A stretch of 64,000 bases of DNA from CAYWNA01 sp964459305 (GCA_964459305.1 CAYWNA010000032.1:1-64000), one strand, 5' to 3'; positions 26,488 through 35,894 are shown, counted from the stretch's first letter. Made by a program: numbers and translations. The notes: generated from the letters alone by a model not told the origin.

Positions 26488-28455
26488 TCATCGACTTCGG
26501 AGCTCAACGGGAAGCACTTCCTTCGAGCGGATGAGGTCGGTGAGCTTCTGTAGCACTCTGCTTGTCTCTTCGTTGCGGTCGACGATGCGCGCTGTCGCGC
26601 GGAGCCGGCAGCCGCGGCGCCACTGGTCTGTGTCGACCCGCAGGTGGAACGAGTCGCCGAGGTTGCCGTTCACTGGCGTCCTCCAGCCTGGGAGCGCGGT
26701 CAGGTCAAGCCTCTCGCCGGGCTTGAGCTTCCAGCCAGGTAGCTCGACGCGGCAGCGGTACAGTTCCTGCTTGTCTCGGTGGCCGCCGCGGTAGCGGAAG
26801 TGGAATGTGAGGATCAAATCGCGATCGCCTCCCAGCTCAAACGCCCTCTCGGAGAATTCGTTGCTGAGGGACGCGCGAAGCTCCACTTGCTCGCCCGAGC
26901 CCAAGGACACGGGCGAGCCGGAGATGGACAGCGTCAACTCCGGCTCTGGGCAGTTCTCTCGTTCGGCCCAAGGACCGAGGCCGATGTCCCGCGTCCCCGG
27001 TTTTTCAACGTAATCCGGCAGCGGGACCTGTGCGCCCTTGCCGACGGCTGGGCAGCCGGCCTTCGAGCGGCCGAACTGGTCGAGATTCGGCTTGGCTGCA
27101 AGCGAGCCCTGTTCGAGGTTGAAATTCCTGAACGTCTGGACCTTCGTCAGCGGAAGGTCAAGATTGCGTCCCCAGGTGAGAGGGCTCTGCCAGTCGACCT
27201 TGTTGCCGGAGAAAAGGTTGTTGTGGGACATGAATCCAGACTGGACAAAGGTCGACATCTTCTCGGTCCCTTCGCGGCCGGCGACCATGTATACCGCGAC
27301 CTCGTTCGAGCGGAAGACGTTGTTGGCCAAGTGCGGCCTGTCCGGTACCGCGCCGACATTCCTCATGCTGAAGCCGGCGCCGCAGCGCTCGATCAGGTTG
27401 CCCCAGACGCGGTTCTCGTGCGTCTTGCCCGAACTGATCCAAACACCCCTGGCGCAATCGGAGATGTGGTTGCGCCAGATGAGGTAGTGTCCGCGGTCGG
27501 TCTTGCCGGCGCCGGGACCGCTGGAGCGTTCGCCGGAGATGCTGATGCCGTTCACCTGGTCGTAGATGTGGCAGCCCGTGACGACCAGTTCACGCACGGC
27601 GCCTTTAGAGCCGACGCCGAGGCCACCGTTGAAGATCTCGCAGCCTTCGACGAAGTTGGGGCCGCGGTCGCCGCAATTGATCGTCGACATTGTGTGCGAG
27701 TTCGATCCGTGGTCGCCCCAATAGAAAGAGTCGTGTATCAGGCAGTCGCGGAAGGCCGAGTGCGAGCAGCCGGAAAAGTAGGCGTTGTAGGAGTTGTCGA
27801 CCGAGTTCGAGCAGTGGGCGATCTCGCACCGGATGACCTCACAGTGGTCGGCCGTGATCTCGCAGACCACGTTCTGGCCGAACAGCATGTGGAGTCCTTC
27901 CACGCGGATCCATGGTTTGTTCAAATTCATGACGTGGTGCTGCGACGCCTCGATGCGGTGGTTATCGGGCGTGTCGCTCTCGCGGGACCAAAGGTAGATC
28001 CACTCGGCGTCTTGCGTCCACGTGCCGGGCGCTTTGAGTTCGGAAAGCGGCGGGTCCTCTCGCTTTCCCCAGTGGGGCCGCGCGTGCGTGAGCCGCTCGG
28101 CGTCTTCGTACAGGCCCTTCACCAGTTTCGGCGGATGCTCCGTCTTCCAGATGTTTCCCTGGTGCCTCTGCCAACCCGTGAGCCTCGCCGAGCCTAATAG
28201 CGCGACGTACTCGCCGGGGGCGGCGCAGAGCGTGATCGACCGTTCCTGCTGGCCGCCCCGTGGGAAGTGCACGGGCCCGTCGAGGCGGTATTCGCCCGCG
28301 CGCAGCACAACCCGGTCGCCGGGAGCGGCATTGGTGAGAGCCGATTCCAGCACGTCGTTGGCGTTGCCCTCGGCCGGCGGATTCACAACCACATCCGCCG
28401 CATGCGCAGGGAGCACCACTACGATTACCGCCAATAGTGTCCTCATGCTTTTCAT
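26488..28455 (-). CDS. Secreted right-handed parallel beta-helix protein (polysaccharide lyase/epimerase-like)
   Basis: 655 residues. ATG 28455 is preferred over one 17 codons upstream because AAGGGGA precedes it and a signal peptide follows (MRTLLAVIVVVLPAHAADV). Residues about 20-110 have the start typical of chondroitinase B/beta-helix proteins (NDVLESALTNAAPGDRVVL, GEYRLDGPVHFP). The central 180-450 region shows short rungs (EVIRCEIAHCSNSVDNSYN, VVTGCHIYDQVNGISISG, NLIERCGAGFSM) matching PF13229 beta-helix repeats. The C-terminal part after 490 is a separate beta domain. The exact activity cannot be assigned without catalytic residues; a role in uronic-acid polysaccharide breakdown fits the neighbouring lyase. 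Confidence 0.8.
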   Translation of the reverse strand: MKSMRTLLAVIVVVLPAHAADVVVNPPAEGNANDVLESALTNAAPGDRVVLRAGEYRLDGPVHFPRGGQQERSITLCAAPGEYVALLGSARLTGWQRHQGNIWKTEHPPKLVKGLYEDAERLTHARPHWGKREDPPLSELKAPGTWTQDAEWIYLWSRESDTPDNHRIEASQHHVMNLNKPWIRVEGLHMLFGQNVVCEITADHCEVIRCEIAHCSNSVDNSYNAYFSGCSHSAFRDCLIHDSFYWGDHGSNSHTMSTINCGDRGPNFVEGCEIFNGGLGVGSKGAVRELVVTGCHIYDQVNGISISGERSSGPGAGKTDRGHYLIWRNHISDCARGVWISSGKTHENRVWGNLIERCGAGFSMRNVGAVPDRPHLANNVFRSNEVAVYMVAGREGTEKMSTFVQSGFMSHNNLFSGNKVDWQSPLTWGRNLDLPLTKVQTFRNFNLEQGSLAAKPNLDQFGRSKAGCPAVGKGAQVPLPDYVEKPGTRDIGLGPWAERENCPEPELTLSISGSPVSLGSGEQVELRASLSNEFSERAFELGGDRDLILTFHFRYRGGHRDKQELYRCRVELPGWKLKPGERLDLTALPGWRTPVNGNLGDSFHLRVDTDQWRRGCRLRATARIVDRNEETSRVLQKLTDLIRSKEVLPVELRSR

Positions 28456-28633
28456 GTCGTTCCCCTTGATTGTCCGGAAGAGCTGGTATCGGCCTTCCGT
28501 TTTCAAACCTGAGTGCGTCTCTTATGATTTTGCCCAATAATCATTTTGCCCGAAGAAGAAATGGCAAAATCATCGAATCACGATGCGGGGGTCGGATAAC
28601 CTCAAAACTGTAGGAAACCATCGGTTTCTCTAG

Positions 28634-31135
28634 TCAAGGACATGCTGTCTCCAGGACGGTGCCGTCCTTGGCAAAACGTTGCAAGGCAACTCGGCCCTTC
28701 GTTTTCAGCCCGTCCTCCGATAGCTCGGCTGCGTCGTCCGTCGGCAGGAGCATCGTGACCGAACCGTCGCGCAGTTTGGCCGACAGCGAGTATCCGCCGT
28801 CGAGCGAATCGAGTTCTACGTTGTGCGGTGGTTTTTTTCCTTTGCGATGAGGCCAGATCAGCGTGATGAACTCGACCGAGCGGCTCTTTTCCTTTGTCTT
28901 GGCCGTTAGATGCCATTCGCGCAGTGCGACTCGTTCGCGCGGGTTGGGATCGTATTGGTTCGTCTGCGAGAGTGAAAGTTCACGCGGTTGGATCATGCGA
29001 ATTCTGCACGCCACGTTGCCGACTTGCAGCCGGATATCGTCCTGGCTTTCCACAGCGAATTCGGTGACGGCATGGAGCCAATACTCGAAGGCACTCGCCT
29101 GGCGGGCAACCAAGCGATCGTAGACGACTATCAGGTCCGGCTTCACAAACACGATCGACCGAGTGTACCGATCAAGCAGTCGTCCGTCCGGGTTGCTCTG
29201 TGTCTTTTCGCCGAAGTAAGTGTCTCCGGCTTCGCCGACGACTATGTCGATCGATTCCCCTGCGTGGAAACCGACGATTCGTCCCCGAGCTGCGGAGGAG
29301 TGTGCCTTTTGGCCATGGCCATCGACGGTGATATTGTTCACCGAGCGCGTGCTCCACATCCAATCCACGTGATGGGAACTGCCGTAGATGTCGCGTCGCC
29401 CGGTGCGAATCAGCAACCGCTCGCCATAGGCCGACAGCAGAAACGAGTTATTGGACTCGTAGCCGTGCGACTGCGTGCCGAAGGGACTCGACTTGAACGC
29501 AATCTGCACGCCACCCCCTGCATCGAGCAGATTCGAGTTCAGATAGGCTTGTCCCGTCCCGTAAAAACAGCGTGAAGCAGGTAGGTCGGTGGGCACCTTT
29601 GCGTTGACTTTCGGCAGTGCCCCGCGCATGAATCCCACGTAGCTGGAGGTCTGCCGCGGGCCTCCTGTTTGTTCAACGTACCATTGCCAATAGGGATTCG
29701 CCGCTTGGGCCGCCAGGATGCTCATCAGCGGCGTGTTGCTTGTGGACGTACGACGGGCCGTCTGGTCGCCGAAGCCTCCGCCGCGTTTGCCGGGCGGCAT
29801 GAGATACATCGGGTAGTATCCGACCTTGGAGAAGAACGGCTTGTCATAGGCATTCACATCAAAAGCGGTTCGCATCACGTCGGCCCACCACGTGAAGCGG
29901 CTAATGTAGCTGCTCCAGTAGGCCGAACCCTCGTGCCAGCCTCCGTCGTCGTCGCTCCAGACCGGATATGCGTTGTAGAAAACGTTCATCGCAAACCAGA
30001 TCCAGTCGTCGGCACCCTCGACTTCGCGTTGAAAAGCGATACCGACCTCGCCCAGGAAATGCCAGGCCCGATTGCGGTGGCTGCCATAGGGACTCCAGAA
30101 ATGGCGCGGGCAAAGATGTCGGTACATTTCGTCGCCGCGAACCTTCATCACCTTGCGGCAGAGATCGCGTTCCTCTTCCGTCAGCAAATCGTTGACGAAT
30201 GTGTAGGCTCGCGAGAAGTAGTATGCGTAGGGCATCCCCGCCTCGTCGTTGTACCGATAGCCCGTGGCGCCCTTGGGATCCCACGCTGCACACTCCAGAA
30301 GCAATCGTTTCGCCAATTGGCCGTACTCCTGACGGCCGTCAAGCAATCGCGCAAAGGCCAAGGTCGCGGCGCCGCCCAGTGCGCGGACCGTGTACTCGCG
30401 ATTGCCCCACCATATCTTCCGCCACTCCTCGCTCTTTCGTTTGATATCGCCATACTTTGGCGGTTCTTTGGTCGGCGGCGGGTTTTTCAGCAGCCGATCA
30501 CACTGGGCGACAAGCGCCTTGTATTGCGGCTTCAATTCACCCTGGGCCAACTTCCGTAATCCGGGAAGCGCATCCGGGCGAAGAAACAACCGAGGATGTT
30601 TTGAAGGAATCCGACCGAGCAGTTCTTCCCTGCCCGGCATTGGCATCGCCGCAGCATCCTTCCGGATCGAAAACGTTCGCTCCTGGCTCCACTGAGTTGG
30701 TTGACCATCATCCCTGTGGCCGCGGTATTGCCAGCGATATTGTCCGGGGTCGAACAGCCGGCTCGGACAATGGACATTCCATCGTATGCCGTCTTGCCGA
30801 TATTCGGTCCCGTCGCTGCCACTCGCCGGTTGGCAGCGCACCTCCCAGCTGGAGATTTTGCTTTGCGGTCGCCAACTGAAGCTCGGTGGATTCGAGGCGG
30901 AAACGGCGTCATCGGCTGGCCGATATCCCCAGTCAGATGGCCCCGCAGGTCGCTCGTCCAATTCTATCGTGTCTGCAGAAGCAACGGCCGCGAGCACGAT
31001 CAGCGTAAACGGGACAAGTGAGCACTCCAAAGCGTGACAAGATGCGTAGCCAATGAGGATCTTCGCATAGAAGAAAGCGCTTTCGATTGTCGTGGATCTG
31101 GGAGACAAAAGCTCAGGTTTGACCGGCGATGGCAT
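28634..31135 (-). CDS. Heparinase II/III-like polysaccharide lyase
   Basis: 833 residues from ATG 31135. The frame is open to an ATG at 31372, which would add 79 residues and overlap the upstream gene by 28 bp, but that extension looks non-secretory. Neither start has a strong ribosome binding site. A hydrophobic segment (LVPFTLIVLAAVASADT) at about residues 38-55 acts as signal peptide or anchor. An N-terminal domain is followed by an alpha/alpha-toroid (about 170-520; LTEEERDLCRKVMKVRGDEM, GSHRNRAWHFLGEVGIAF) and a C-terminal beta-sandwich (about 540-833) with the Hepar_II_III signature region HGYESNNSFLLSAYGERLLI and STRSVNNITVDG. The family cleaves uronate-containing polysaccharides by beta-elimination. 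It follows the unknown secreted gene at 31345 on the same strand. Confidence 0.75.
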   Translation of the reverse strand: MPSPVKPELLSPRSTTIESAFFYAKILIGYASCHALECSLVPFTLIVLAAVASADTIELDERPAGPSDWGYRPADDAVSASNPPSFSWRPQSKISSWEVRCQPASGSDGTEYRQDGIRWNVHCPSRLFDPGQYRWQYRGHRDDGQPTQWSQERTFSIRKDAAAMPMPGREELLGRIPSKHPRLFLRPDALPGLRKLAQGELKPQYKALVAQCDRLLKNPPPTKEPPKYGDIKRKSEEWRKIWWGNREYTVRALGGAATLAFARLLDGRQEYGQLAKRLLLECAAWDPKGATGYRYNDEAGMPYAYYFSRAYTFVNDLLTEEERDLCRKVMKVRGDEMYRHLCPRHFWSPYGSHRNRAWHFLGEVGIAFQREVEGADDWIWFAMNVFYNAYPVWSDDDGGWHEGSAYWSSYISRFTWWADVMRTAFDVNAYDKPFFSKVGYYPMYLMPPGKRGGGFGDQTARRTSTSNTPLMSILAAQAANPYWQWYVEQTGGPRQTSSYVGFMRGALPKVNAKVPTDLPASRCFYGTGQAYLNSNLLDAGGGVQIAFKSSPFGTQSHGYESNNSFLLSAYGERLLIRTGRRDIYGSSHHVDWMWSTRSVNNITVDGHGQKAHSSAARGRIVGFHAGESIDIVVGEAGDTYFGEKTQSNPDGRLLDRYTRSIVFVKPDLIVVYDRLVARQASAFEYWLHAVTEFAVESQDDIRLQVGNVACRIRMIQPRELSLSQTNQYDPNPRERVALREWHLTAKTKEKSRSVEFITLIWPHRKGKKPPHNVELDSLDGGYSLSAKLRDGSVTMLLPTDDAAELSEDGLKTKGRVALQRFAKDGTVLETACP

Positions 31136-31344
31136 GGTAGGTTCTTTCGAAATGGATTGGTCGGACAGCAACTCGTGCCCGGGCGGGCATCTCTGCAGCA
31201 AATCGTCAATGTCGAGTTCATATTCTTGCCAGCCACCATATTCTTGCCCGACGAAGTGGCCAGAAAGGGGATGGCAAGAATCTGGTTCTACAAGTTTATC
31301 CGGTCCTTTCGCGCCGGCACCAGTCAGGCGCTTTTCTTGCGCGT

Positions 31345-32319
31345 CTAGCGAGACGACGTTTCTCTCGACCAACGGCGGTACTCTTCCAGGACATCATCGT
31401 CTGATACGTAGGGCTTGTACACGGCGCGCATCGTGAACTGTGACCAGCCATCCTTGATTTCCAGGTCTTTGAAACGTCCTCGCCAGTCCCAGGCCGGGTT
31501 CTTCCGTCCGTCGGGTTGGCGGCCGCCGCCGCTAGGCGACATGTAGGGGATGACCTCGCAGCGTGGCGGGAACATGTGGATCAGTACCATCTTGCCAAAA
31601 CGGCCATAGAACAGAGCATAGTCTGGATGGTATCGCCATCTTGAAACAGAGTCGGAGAAAGAGTTCGTGCCGTGCTTGTAGATGGCGTTGGGCACCATCT
31701 GCAGCTTTGGCAAAGGCATCCCTTCAGCATAAATGCTCGCAGCGTTGCCGTGCACGGGATCGTAGTGCCTCTGCCACTCAAAATCCGGCGTGACGAAATA
31801 GACGCCTGGGTCCTCTGGCCCGTTCATGTAGCTCGTACCATTGATGGACTCGATGCCCGATGTGCTCGGGCGGCTGAAAGTGCAGTCGAACGAATACGGT
31901 GGAACGACTTTGAAAGTCTGGCGCGACCAAACTCGGCCGTCTGGCAGGAAGTGTTGAATCGCGCCTTCGTTGTCCGAGATGCGCTCGACGTTCGCTCGAT
32001 GGCGATGATGGATCCAGCCTGCGTACCGGTGAAAAAAAACGTTCCGTTGTTCGTGAACGCTCGTCAGGCTCCATATCCCGATGTAGCCGGTTTTCCCTGC
32101 GCCGTGGTCGAGTTCATTACCGAGCAGAATGGTCAGATCTCCCGCGTTCAGTTCCACCGTCTGTTTCCCGGATATCTCTTCTGTTGTCGCGGTTTCTCGC
32201 CCTCGCCGCGTCGCGTCCTTTTCCTCTTGCGCCCCTGAATGGACAGGGACTGACAGAAGAAGTGCGGCAAGCAACATAGGCAACTGCAGGGGCCGCTCGG
32301 TGGTTGATGAAGTCCGCAT
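31345..32319 (-). CDS. Secreted protein of unknown family beside the heparinase-like lyase
   Basis: 324 residues; GGAGG lies about 6 nt upstream of the ATG. A signal peptide is present (LQLPMLLAALLLSVPVHSGAQ). The body is rich in aromatic and beta-forming residues (LDHGAGKTGYIGIWSLTS, NVFFHRYAGWIHHRHRAN, YFVTPDFEWQRHYDPVHG, FGKMVLIHMFPPRCE) and ends with a region typical of a small secreted beta protein. I do not recognise a family. Its position directly upstream of the lyase, on the same strand with about 210 bp or less between them, suggests an operon and a part in polysaccharide binding or processing. No catalytic motif was identified. Confidence 0.7.
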   Translation of the reverse strand: MRTSSTTERPLQLPMLLAALLLSVPVHSGAQEEKDATRRGRETATTEEISGKQTVELNAGDLTILLGNELDHGAGKTGYIGIWSLTSVHEQRNVFFHRYAGWIHHRHRANVERISDNEGAIQHFLPDGRVWSRQTFKVVPPYSFDCTFSRPSTSGIESINGTSYMNGPEDPGVYFVTPDFEWQRHYDPVHGNAASIYAEGMPLPKLQMVPNAIYKHGTNSFSDSVSRWRYHPDYALFYGRFGKMVLIHMFPPRCEVIPYMSPSGGGRQPDGRKNPAWDWRGRFKDLEIKDGWSQFTMRAVYKPYVSDDDVLEEYRRWSRETSSR

Positions 32320-32418
32320 TCTAATCCTCCTGCTTCCAGAAATCGTAACGGTGTGTTGCCGCGATTATACTCTTTCGGCAGCCAGCCGTGCATCTACGCT
32401 GACAGAAGCTATACCGCG

Positions 32419-32460
32419 ACCGGCCAGTATTGGCACATTCTCTCGTTTAACCGCAAGCCG
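32419..32460. repeat. Left half-copy of palindrome family 3
   Basis: The segment with TATTGGCACATTCTCTCG followed by TTTAACCGCAAGCCG matches, in inverted orientation, the 40138-40190 side of the complete palindrome, including about 20 bp outside the arm. It breaks off at 32460; the matching other arm is found at 33241-33270 beyond an IS remnant. Confidence 0.75.
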
Positions 32461-32489
32461 AATTCGATTACGGGACCACTTTGAGCTTG

Positions 32490-32916
32490 CCCATGGCAGC
32501 TCGACTTTACAGTCCGATGGGACTGAGCAATATCGCCGAGTGGGCGAGGGAAAGCGGTGGACGAACAATTGGCTTTGATCCGCAAGTATCTGAAGCCCAA
32601 CCACCTGACGATGATTTCCGATCGCGGTACGTTTTCGGTGGGGCACTTGTTGCGACTGCAAGAGGCAGGTGGTTCTTACGCGATCTGTTCGGCACCTTGG
32701 GGCGAATTTCGTGAACGGTTCGACGCACACCGCAAAACGCTGATTTGGAAGAAAGCGATCTTGTTTGCGAAATTCAAACAGCAAACCTACAGCGAACAAA
32801 TCAATCGTGGCTTCAAAGGACCGTTGGCCGTTCGCCCTGTGTTTCTGCATGCGCCGGAGCGAGTGGAAGCGTTGGTGTTCTTGCTGATGGGAACCCTACT
32901 TCCCGCTAACGTTTGA
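32490..32916 (+). pseudogene. IS1634-family transposase remnant with internal deletion
   Basis: The frame from about 32557 reads VDEQLALIRKYLKPNHLTM, ISDRGTFSVGHLLRLQEAG and FDAHRKTLIWKKA, then jumps directly to AKFKQQTYSEQINRGFKGPL, AVRPVFLHAPERVEALVFLL. In intact IS1634-type (DUF4277) transposases these blocks are separated by well over a hundred residues, so the central catalytic region has been deleted at about 32755. Upstream of 32557 the meaningful frame is lost. No terminal inverted repeats were identified. Inactive. Confidence 0.75.
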
Positions 32917-32983
32917 CTGTAGAGTAGCGTGCGGAATAGCGGGGTAAACGAGTTATCTTCGTCCCGGAGCGGTATAGCAGGCG

Positions 32984-33181
32984 ATGACTGAGGATTACCT
33001 GAAGACGGAACACTGGTATTGGATTCGCCGCGATGACGGTAGCCTTGCGCCGTATCGATTCCACCGCGTTCGTCGCGACGAGAAGACGGGCAGCATGGTG
33101 GGCGAATTCTTTGTAGGCAGCTTCCTGCAATCGTACCCACTCAGCCGCGTGGTCGGCGAGGCTCAGATGCCTCGTCAGTAA
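32984..33181 (+). CDS. Small hypothetical protein, 65 aa
   Basis: Begins MTEDYLKTEHWYWIRRDDGS and contains RVRRDEKTGSMVGEFFVGSF and SRVVGEAQMP. It has a mixed, protein-like composition with no signal peptide or membrane segment, and a plausible CGGAG motif about 12 nt before the ATG. It lies between the IS1634 remnant and a half palindrome, so it may belong to a mobile segment. No function recognised; a chance frame remains possible. Confidence 0.45.
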   Translation: MTEDYLKTEHWYWIRRDDGSLAPYRFHRVRRDEKTGSMVGEFFVGSFLQSYPLSRVVGEAQMPRQ

Positions 33182-33240
33182 AGTCCCTGTCGCGTCTGGT
33201 CGTCTGACCGCGAGTTGGAGTCGCGCGCGTCCTTCAACGC

Positions 33241-33270
33241 ACGCGCACGCCTCCGGCTTGCGGTTAAACG
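33241..33270. repeat. Right half-copy of palindrome family 3
   Basis: ACGCGCACGCCTCCGGCTTG and the following GCGGTTAAACG equal the right arm of the palindrome at 40131-40161. With 32419-32460 it brackets about 780 bp holding the IS1634 remnant and the 65-aa frame. Confidence 0.75.
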
Positions 33271-33326
33271 TAGACGAGCAAGTGTGCCAATTCGTACGAC
33301 TCGCATTACAGTGCGTTGCGGCGAAA

Positions 33327-34403
33327 TCAGTCGAGAACGGGCACTTCGATCAGCGGAGTGGGCAGCTTTTCGCTGGTCAGATAGAGCGTCTTCCCATCCG
33401 CGCCGTAGCAGATCGATTCGCCTTGAACTCGCTCCAGGACAACGATTTCGCGGGGTTTGCGAGAGAAAGCCTCGCCCCATGTCTCGTCTTCGCCCCGCAT
33501 GTATTCGAAGGCGTTCCCATAGGTCAGCACCACCGCGCGCCGGCCATTGGGGGACACGTCCATGGCCGTGACGGCGGGCAGTTGCAGCGTGGCGATGTGG
33601 CGGGCTGTGAATGCTTTCTTCGAGTTTCGTGGAGGCCACGGAAGCGAGTAGACGTAACACTCCGATTCCCGTTCCTTGGTGACGAACAGAATCGTCTTGG
33701 TCGTCGGATCGATACCGATCGCCTCGCAGTCGCGATGATCGTCCTCGTACGAGTAGTAGATTGTGTCAACAATCGGAACTTGTTCCACATCAAGCCCCTT
33801 CTTGGGGTCGAAGGACGGTTCCTCGACCACATAGAGCATCATCACCGGGGCCGCCCGACCGTTGTTCCCGACGTCGCCCAACACCAAGTAGCTTTTCTCG
33901 CCGTCCTGGAACGAGAACATATCCTCAAAGTCGTAAGCGAAAACGTCACCCACGATGCACGAGCCGAGGTTCTCGCCCTTGGCATCAAACAGATACGCCC
34001 GAGCATCGCCGCCAGAGTCGTTGTGAGTCCAGAAATAGCCGGGCCGCTGTCGCGAACATGCCAGACCGCTGCTTTCGTTGATGCTCTTGTTCTTCAGCCT
34101 CGAAAGTTCGCGAGCCTGTCCGTAGCGAATACGTCCCGGCGGATTCGTCGTAGCCTTCCTGTTGGCTTCGCGCTGTCGGACTACTTCGTCCACGTATTCG
34201 CGGTCGGCCTCGCTGAGTTCCGTCGGATCGACGCCATACGCACGGCCGTCAGTGCGGAGCAGCCAGATCTTGCCGTATTGGGATGTGACGAATTTGGCGT
34301 CAACCTGCAACTCACCCGATGCATCGGTCCAGACTCGCGCACTCGCAGCACTAGATGAGGCCAACCACGCAAGCGTGGCAATCAACGAAATGAGTTTCCG
34401 CAT
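33327..34403 (-). CDS. Secreted SHD1-domain propeller protein
   Basis: 358 residues with a signal peptide (LISLIATLAWLASSSAASA). Residues about 23-75 match the SHD1 module frequent in planctomycetes (RVWTDASGELQVDAKFV, GKIWLLRTDGRAYGVDPTEL, SEADREYVDEV). The remainder is a beta-propeller-like fold (SGLACSRQRPGYFWTHNDSG, YDFEDMFSFQDGEKSYLVLG, CEAIGIDPTTKTILFVTKE, VTAMDVSPNGRRAVVLTYG), resembling proteins annotated as secreted lipid- or SdiA-regulated propellers. Enzymatic activity is unknown. It is transcribed after the sulfatase gene at 34431, 27 bp away on the same strand, so the two probably form an operon. Confidence 0.75.
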   Translation of the reverse strand: MRKLISLIATLAWLASSSAASARVWTDASGELQVDAKFVTSQYGKIWLLRTDGRAYGVDPTELSEADREYVDEVVRQREANRKATTNPPGRIRYGQARELSRLKNKSINESSGLACSRQRPGYFWTHNDSGGDARAYLFDAKGENLGSCIVGDVFAYDFEDMFSFQDGEKSYLVLGDVGNNGRAAPVMMLYVVEEPSFDPKKGLDVEQVPIVDTIYYSYEDDHRDCEAIGIDPTTKTILFVTKERESECYVYSLPWPPRNSKKAFTARHIATLQLPAVTAMDVSPNGRRAVVLTYGNAFEYMRGEDETWGEAFSRKPREIVVLERVQGESICYGADGKTLYLTSEKLPTPLIEVPVLD

Positions 34404-34430
34404 GGTCTTGTACTCTGAGAAAAGGTCTGT

Positions 34431-35894
34431 TCAATCGCCGGAGGATTTCCACTTGGCAGCATTCGGCCGGTGCGGGCCGTCGTCGAAGAATCTGGCTCCT
34501 TCGCCGATGCGGTTGTAGTCGCCGATGTCGCGGCGGGCGGCGTCGGCGACTGCCAGCAGACGCTCGACGACTTGGGGATACTCTTCGGCCAAATCAGTCG
34601 TTTCGCCAATATCCGCTTCGAGATCAAACAGCATCGGACGAGCCGTGCCGATGTCGTCACTCGGATGGATGTGACGGTTTGGCGTGAACGGGCGGAGCCA
34701 GGGTGGGCGATCCGGCCGCGGTAAGTGCAGCTTCCATTTGCCTTGACGGACCGCCTGTAGGTGCGTGAGAAAATAGTAGCAAAACGTCTTGTCCTTACTT
34801 GGCTCGTCGAGCTTTCCCGCCAACAAATGCCGGATGTCCTCGCCGTCGAGGATCCGGTCGTCGGGTAATTCCGCGCCGGCCAGGGCAGCGATGGTCGGTA
34901 GGACGTCGAGTGTCGAGGCAAGTTCGTCACACGTGGTACCAGCCGGGATCTGGCTGGGTGCCCAGAAGACGCTCGGCACGCGCACGCCGCCCTCCCACGT
35001 CGAGACCTTCCCGCTGCGAAGCGGCGACGCCGATCCGCCATGGTCTTCGTCGCCGATGCCTTGCCGGTGGTTTCGATTCTTGATCAGCCACGGTCCATTG
35101 TCCGAGGTGAACAACACGTAGGTGCGCTCGGCGAGTTCCTCGGTTCGCAGCGTGTCCAGGATACGGCCCACGTGAAAATCCATCTCCTCGACCACGTCGC
35201 CGTACAGCCCCCGTTTCGACTTGCCGCGAAACCGATCTGACACGTGCAGCGCCGTGTGCGGCATGTTCGGGCAGAGATACGTGAAAAACGGTCGATCCTT
35301 GTTCCGTTTAATGAACTCGATCGTTTCATCCGCATAGCGCTCGGTGGTGCTTGCGTCTTGCCGGATGGGATCCTCGATGACATTACCATTGCGCAGCAAG
35401 ACGGTACGCGCCCAGTTGTCGTTGCTGGACGGCGTGCCGAAGTGCGTGTCGAAACCTTGGCCTTGCGGCAGCAGGTCGATGTGGTACCCGCGGTTGGCGT
35501 GCTTGGCCAGATCCCACTTGCCGATCATCGCGGTTGCGTATCCCAGCGGCCGCAGCAACTCGGCGACTGTAATCTCACGCGGGTGCAGTATCGGATGGAT
35601 GTTCTTGATATTGCCGCGCTCCGCCACTCGTAGCGGGTAGCAGCCGGTCATGATCGCCGCACGACTGGGCCCGCAAACCGGCTGGGCGTAGAAGCTGGTA
35701 AATCTCATCCCTTCGGCGGCCATGCGGTCCAGATTCGGCGTCCGCATGTTCTTCGAGCCAAAACAGCCCACATCGCCGTACCCCAAATCGTCGGCGAATA
35801 TAATGACAAAGTTGGGCGGCCGTTCGTCGGCCATCGCAAGTGGACCGCTGGTTGACATCGCAATACAAATCGTTGCAGCCAATCCTCTGAGCAT
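34431..35894 (-). CDS. Secreted arylsulfatase (formylglycine-dependent sulfatase family)
   Basis: 487 residues. ATG 35894 is preferred over an open extension to 35963: GGGAG lies 9 nt upstream and a signal peptide follows (LRGLAATICIAMSTSGPLAMA). Metal-binding Asp residues lie in FVIIFADDLGYGDVG (D35, D36). The catalytic signature C74-G-P-S-R has the Cys that a sulfatase-modifying enzyme converts to formylglycine. Later motifs are AMIGKWDLAKHANRGYH, YVLFTSDNGPWL and DEDHGGSASPLRSGKVSTWEGG. It hydrolyses sulfate esters, most likely on sulfated polysaccharides, in the periplasm or outside. No formylglycine-generating enzyme is encoded in this window. Operon with the SHD1 propeller gene. Confidence 0.92.
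   Translation of the reverse strand: MLRGLAATICIAMSTSGPLAMADERPPNFVIIFADDLGYGDVGCFGSKNMRTPNLDRMAAEGMRFTSFYAQPVCGPSRAAIMTGCYPLRVAERGNIKNIHPILHPREITVAELLRPLGYATAMIGKWDLAKHANRGYHIDLLPQGQGFDTHFGTPSSNDNWARTVLLRNGNVIEDPIRQDASTTERYADETIEFIKRNKDRPFFTYLCPNMPHTALHVSDRFRGKSKRGLYGDVVEEMDFHVGRILDTLRTEELAERTYVLFTSDNGPWLIKNRNHRQGIGDEDHGGSASPLRSGKVSTWEGGVRVPSVFWAPSQIPAGTTCDELASTLDVLPTIAALAGAELPDDRILDGEDIRHLLAGKLDEPSKDKTFCYYFLTHLQAVRQGKWKLHLPRPDRPPWLRPFTPNRHIHPSDDIGTARPMLFDLEADIGETTDLAEEYPQVVERLLAVADAARRDIGDYNRIGEGARFFDDGPHRPNAAKWKSSGD

Noticed and set aside
26779..28197. A 472-codon plus-strand frame antisense to the beta-helix gene
   Set aside because: The opposite strand has signal peptide, ribosome site and beta-helix rungs; the plus frame shows only repetitive Val/Ala/Asp text.
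33258..34358. A 366-codon plus-strand frame opposite the SHD1 propeller gene
   Set aside because: Shadow of the minus-strand gene; no domain or start signal.
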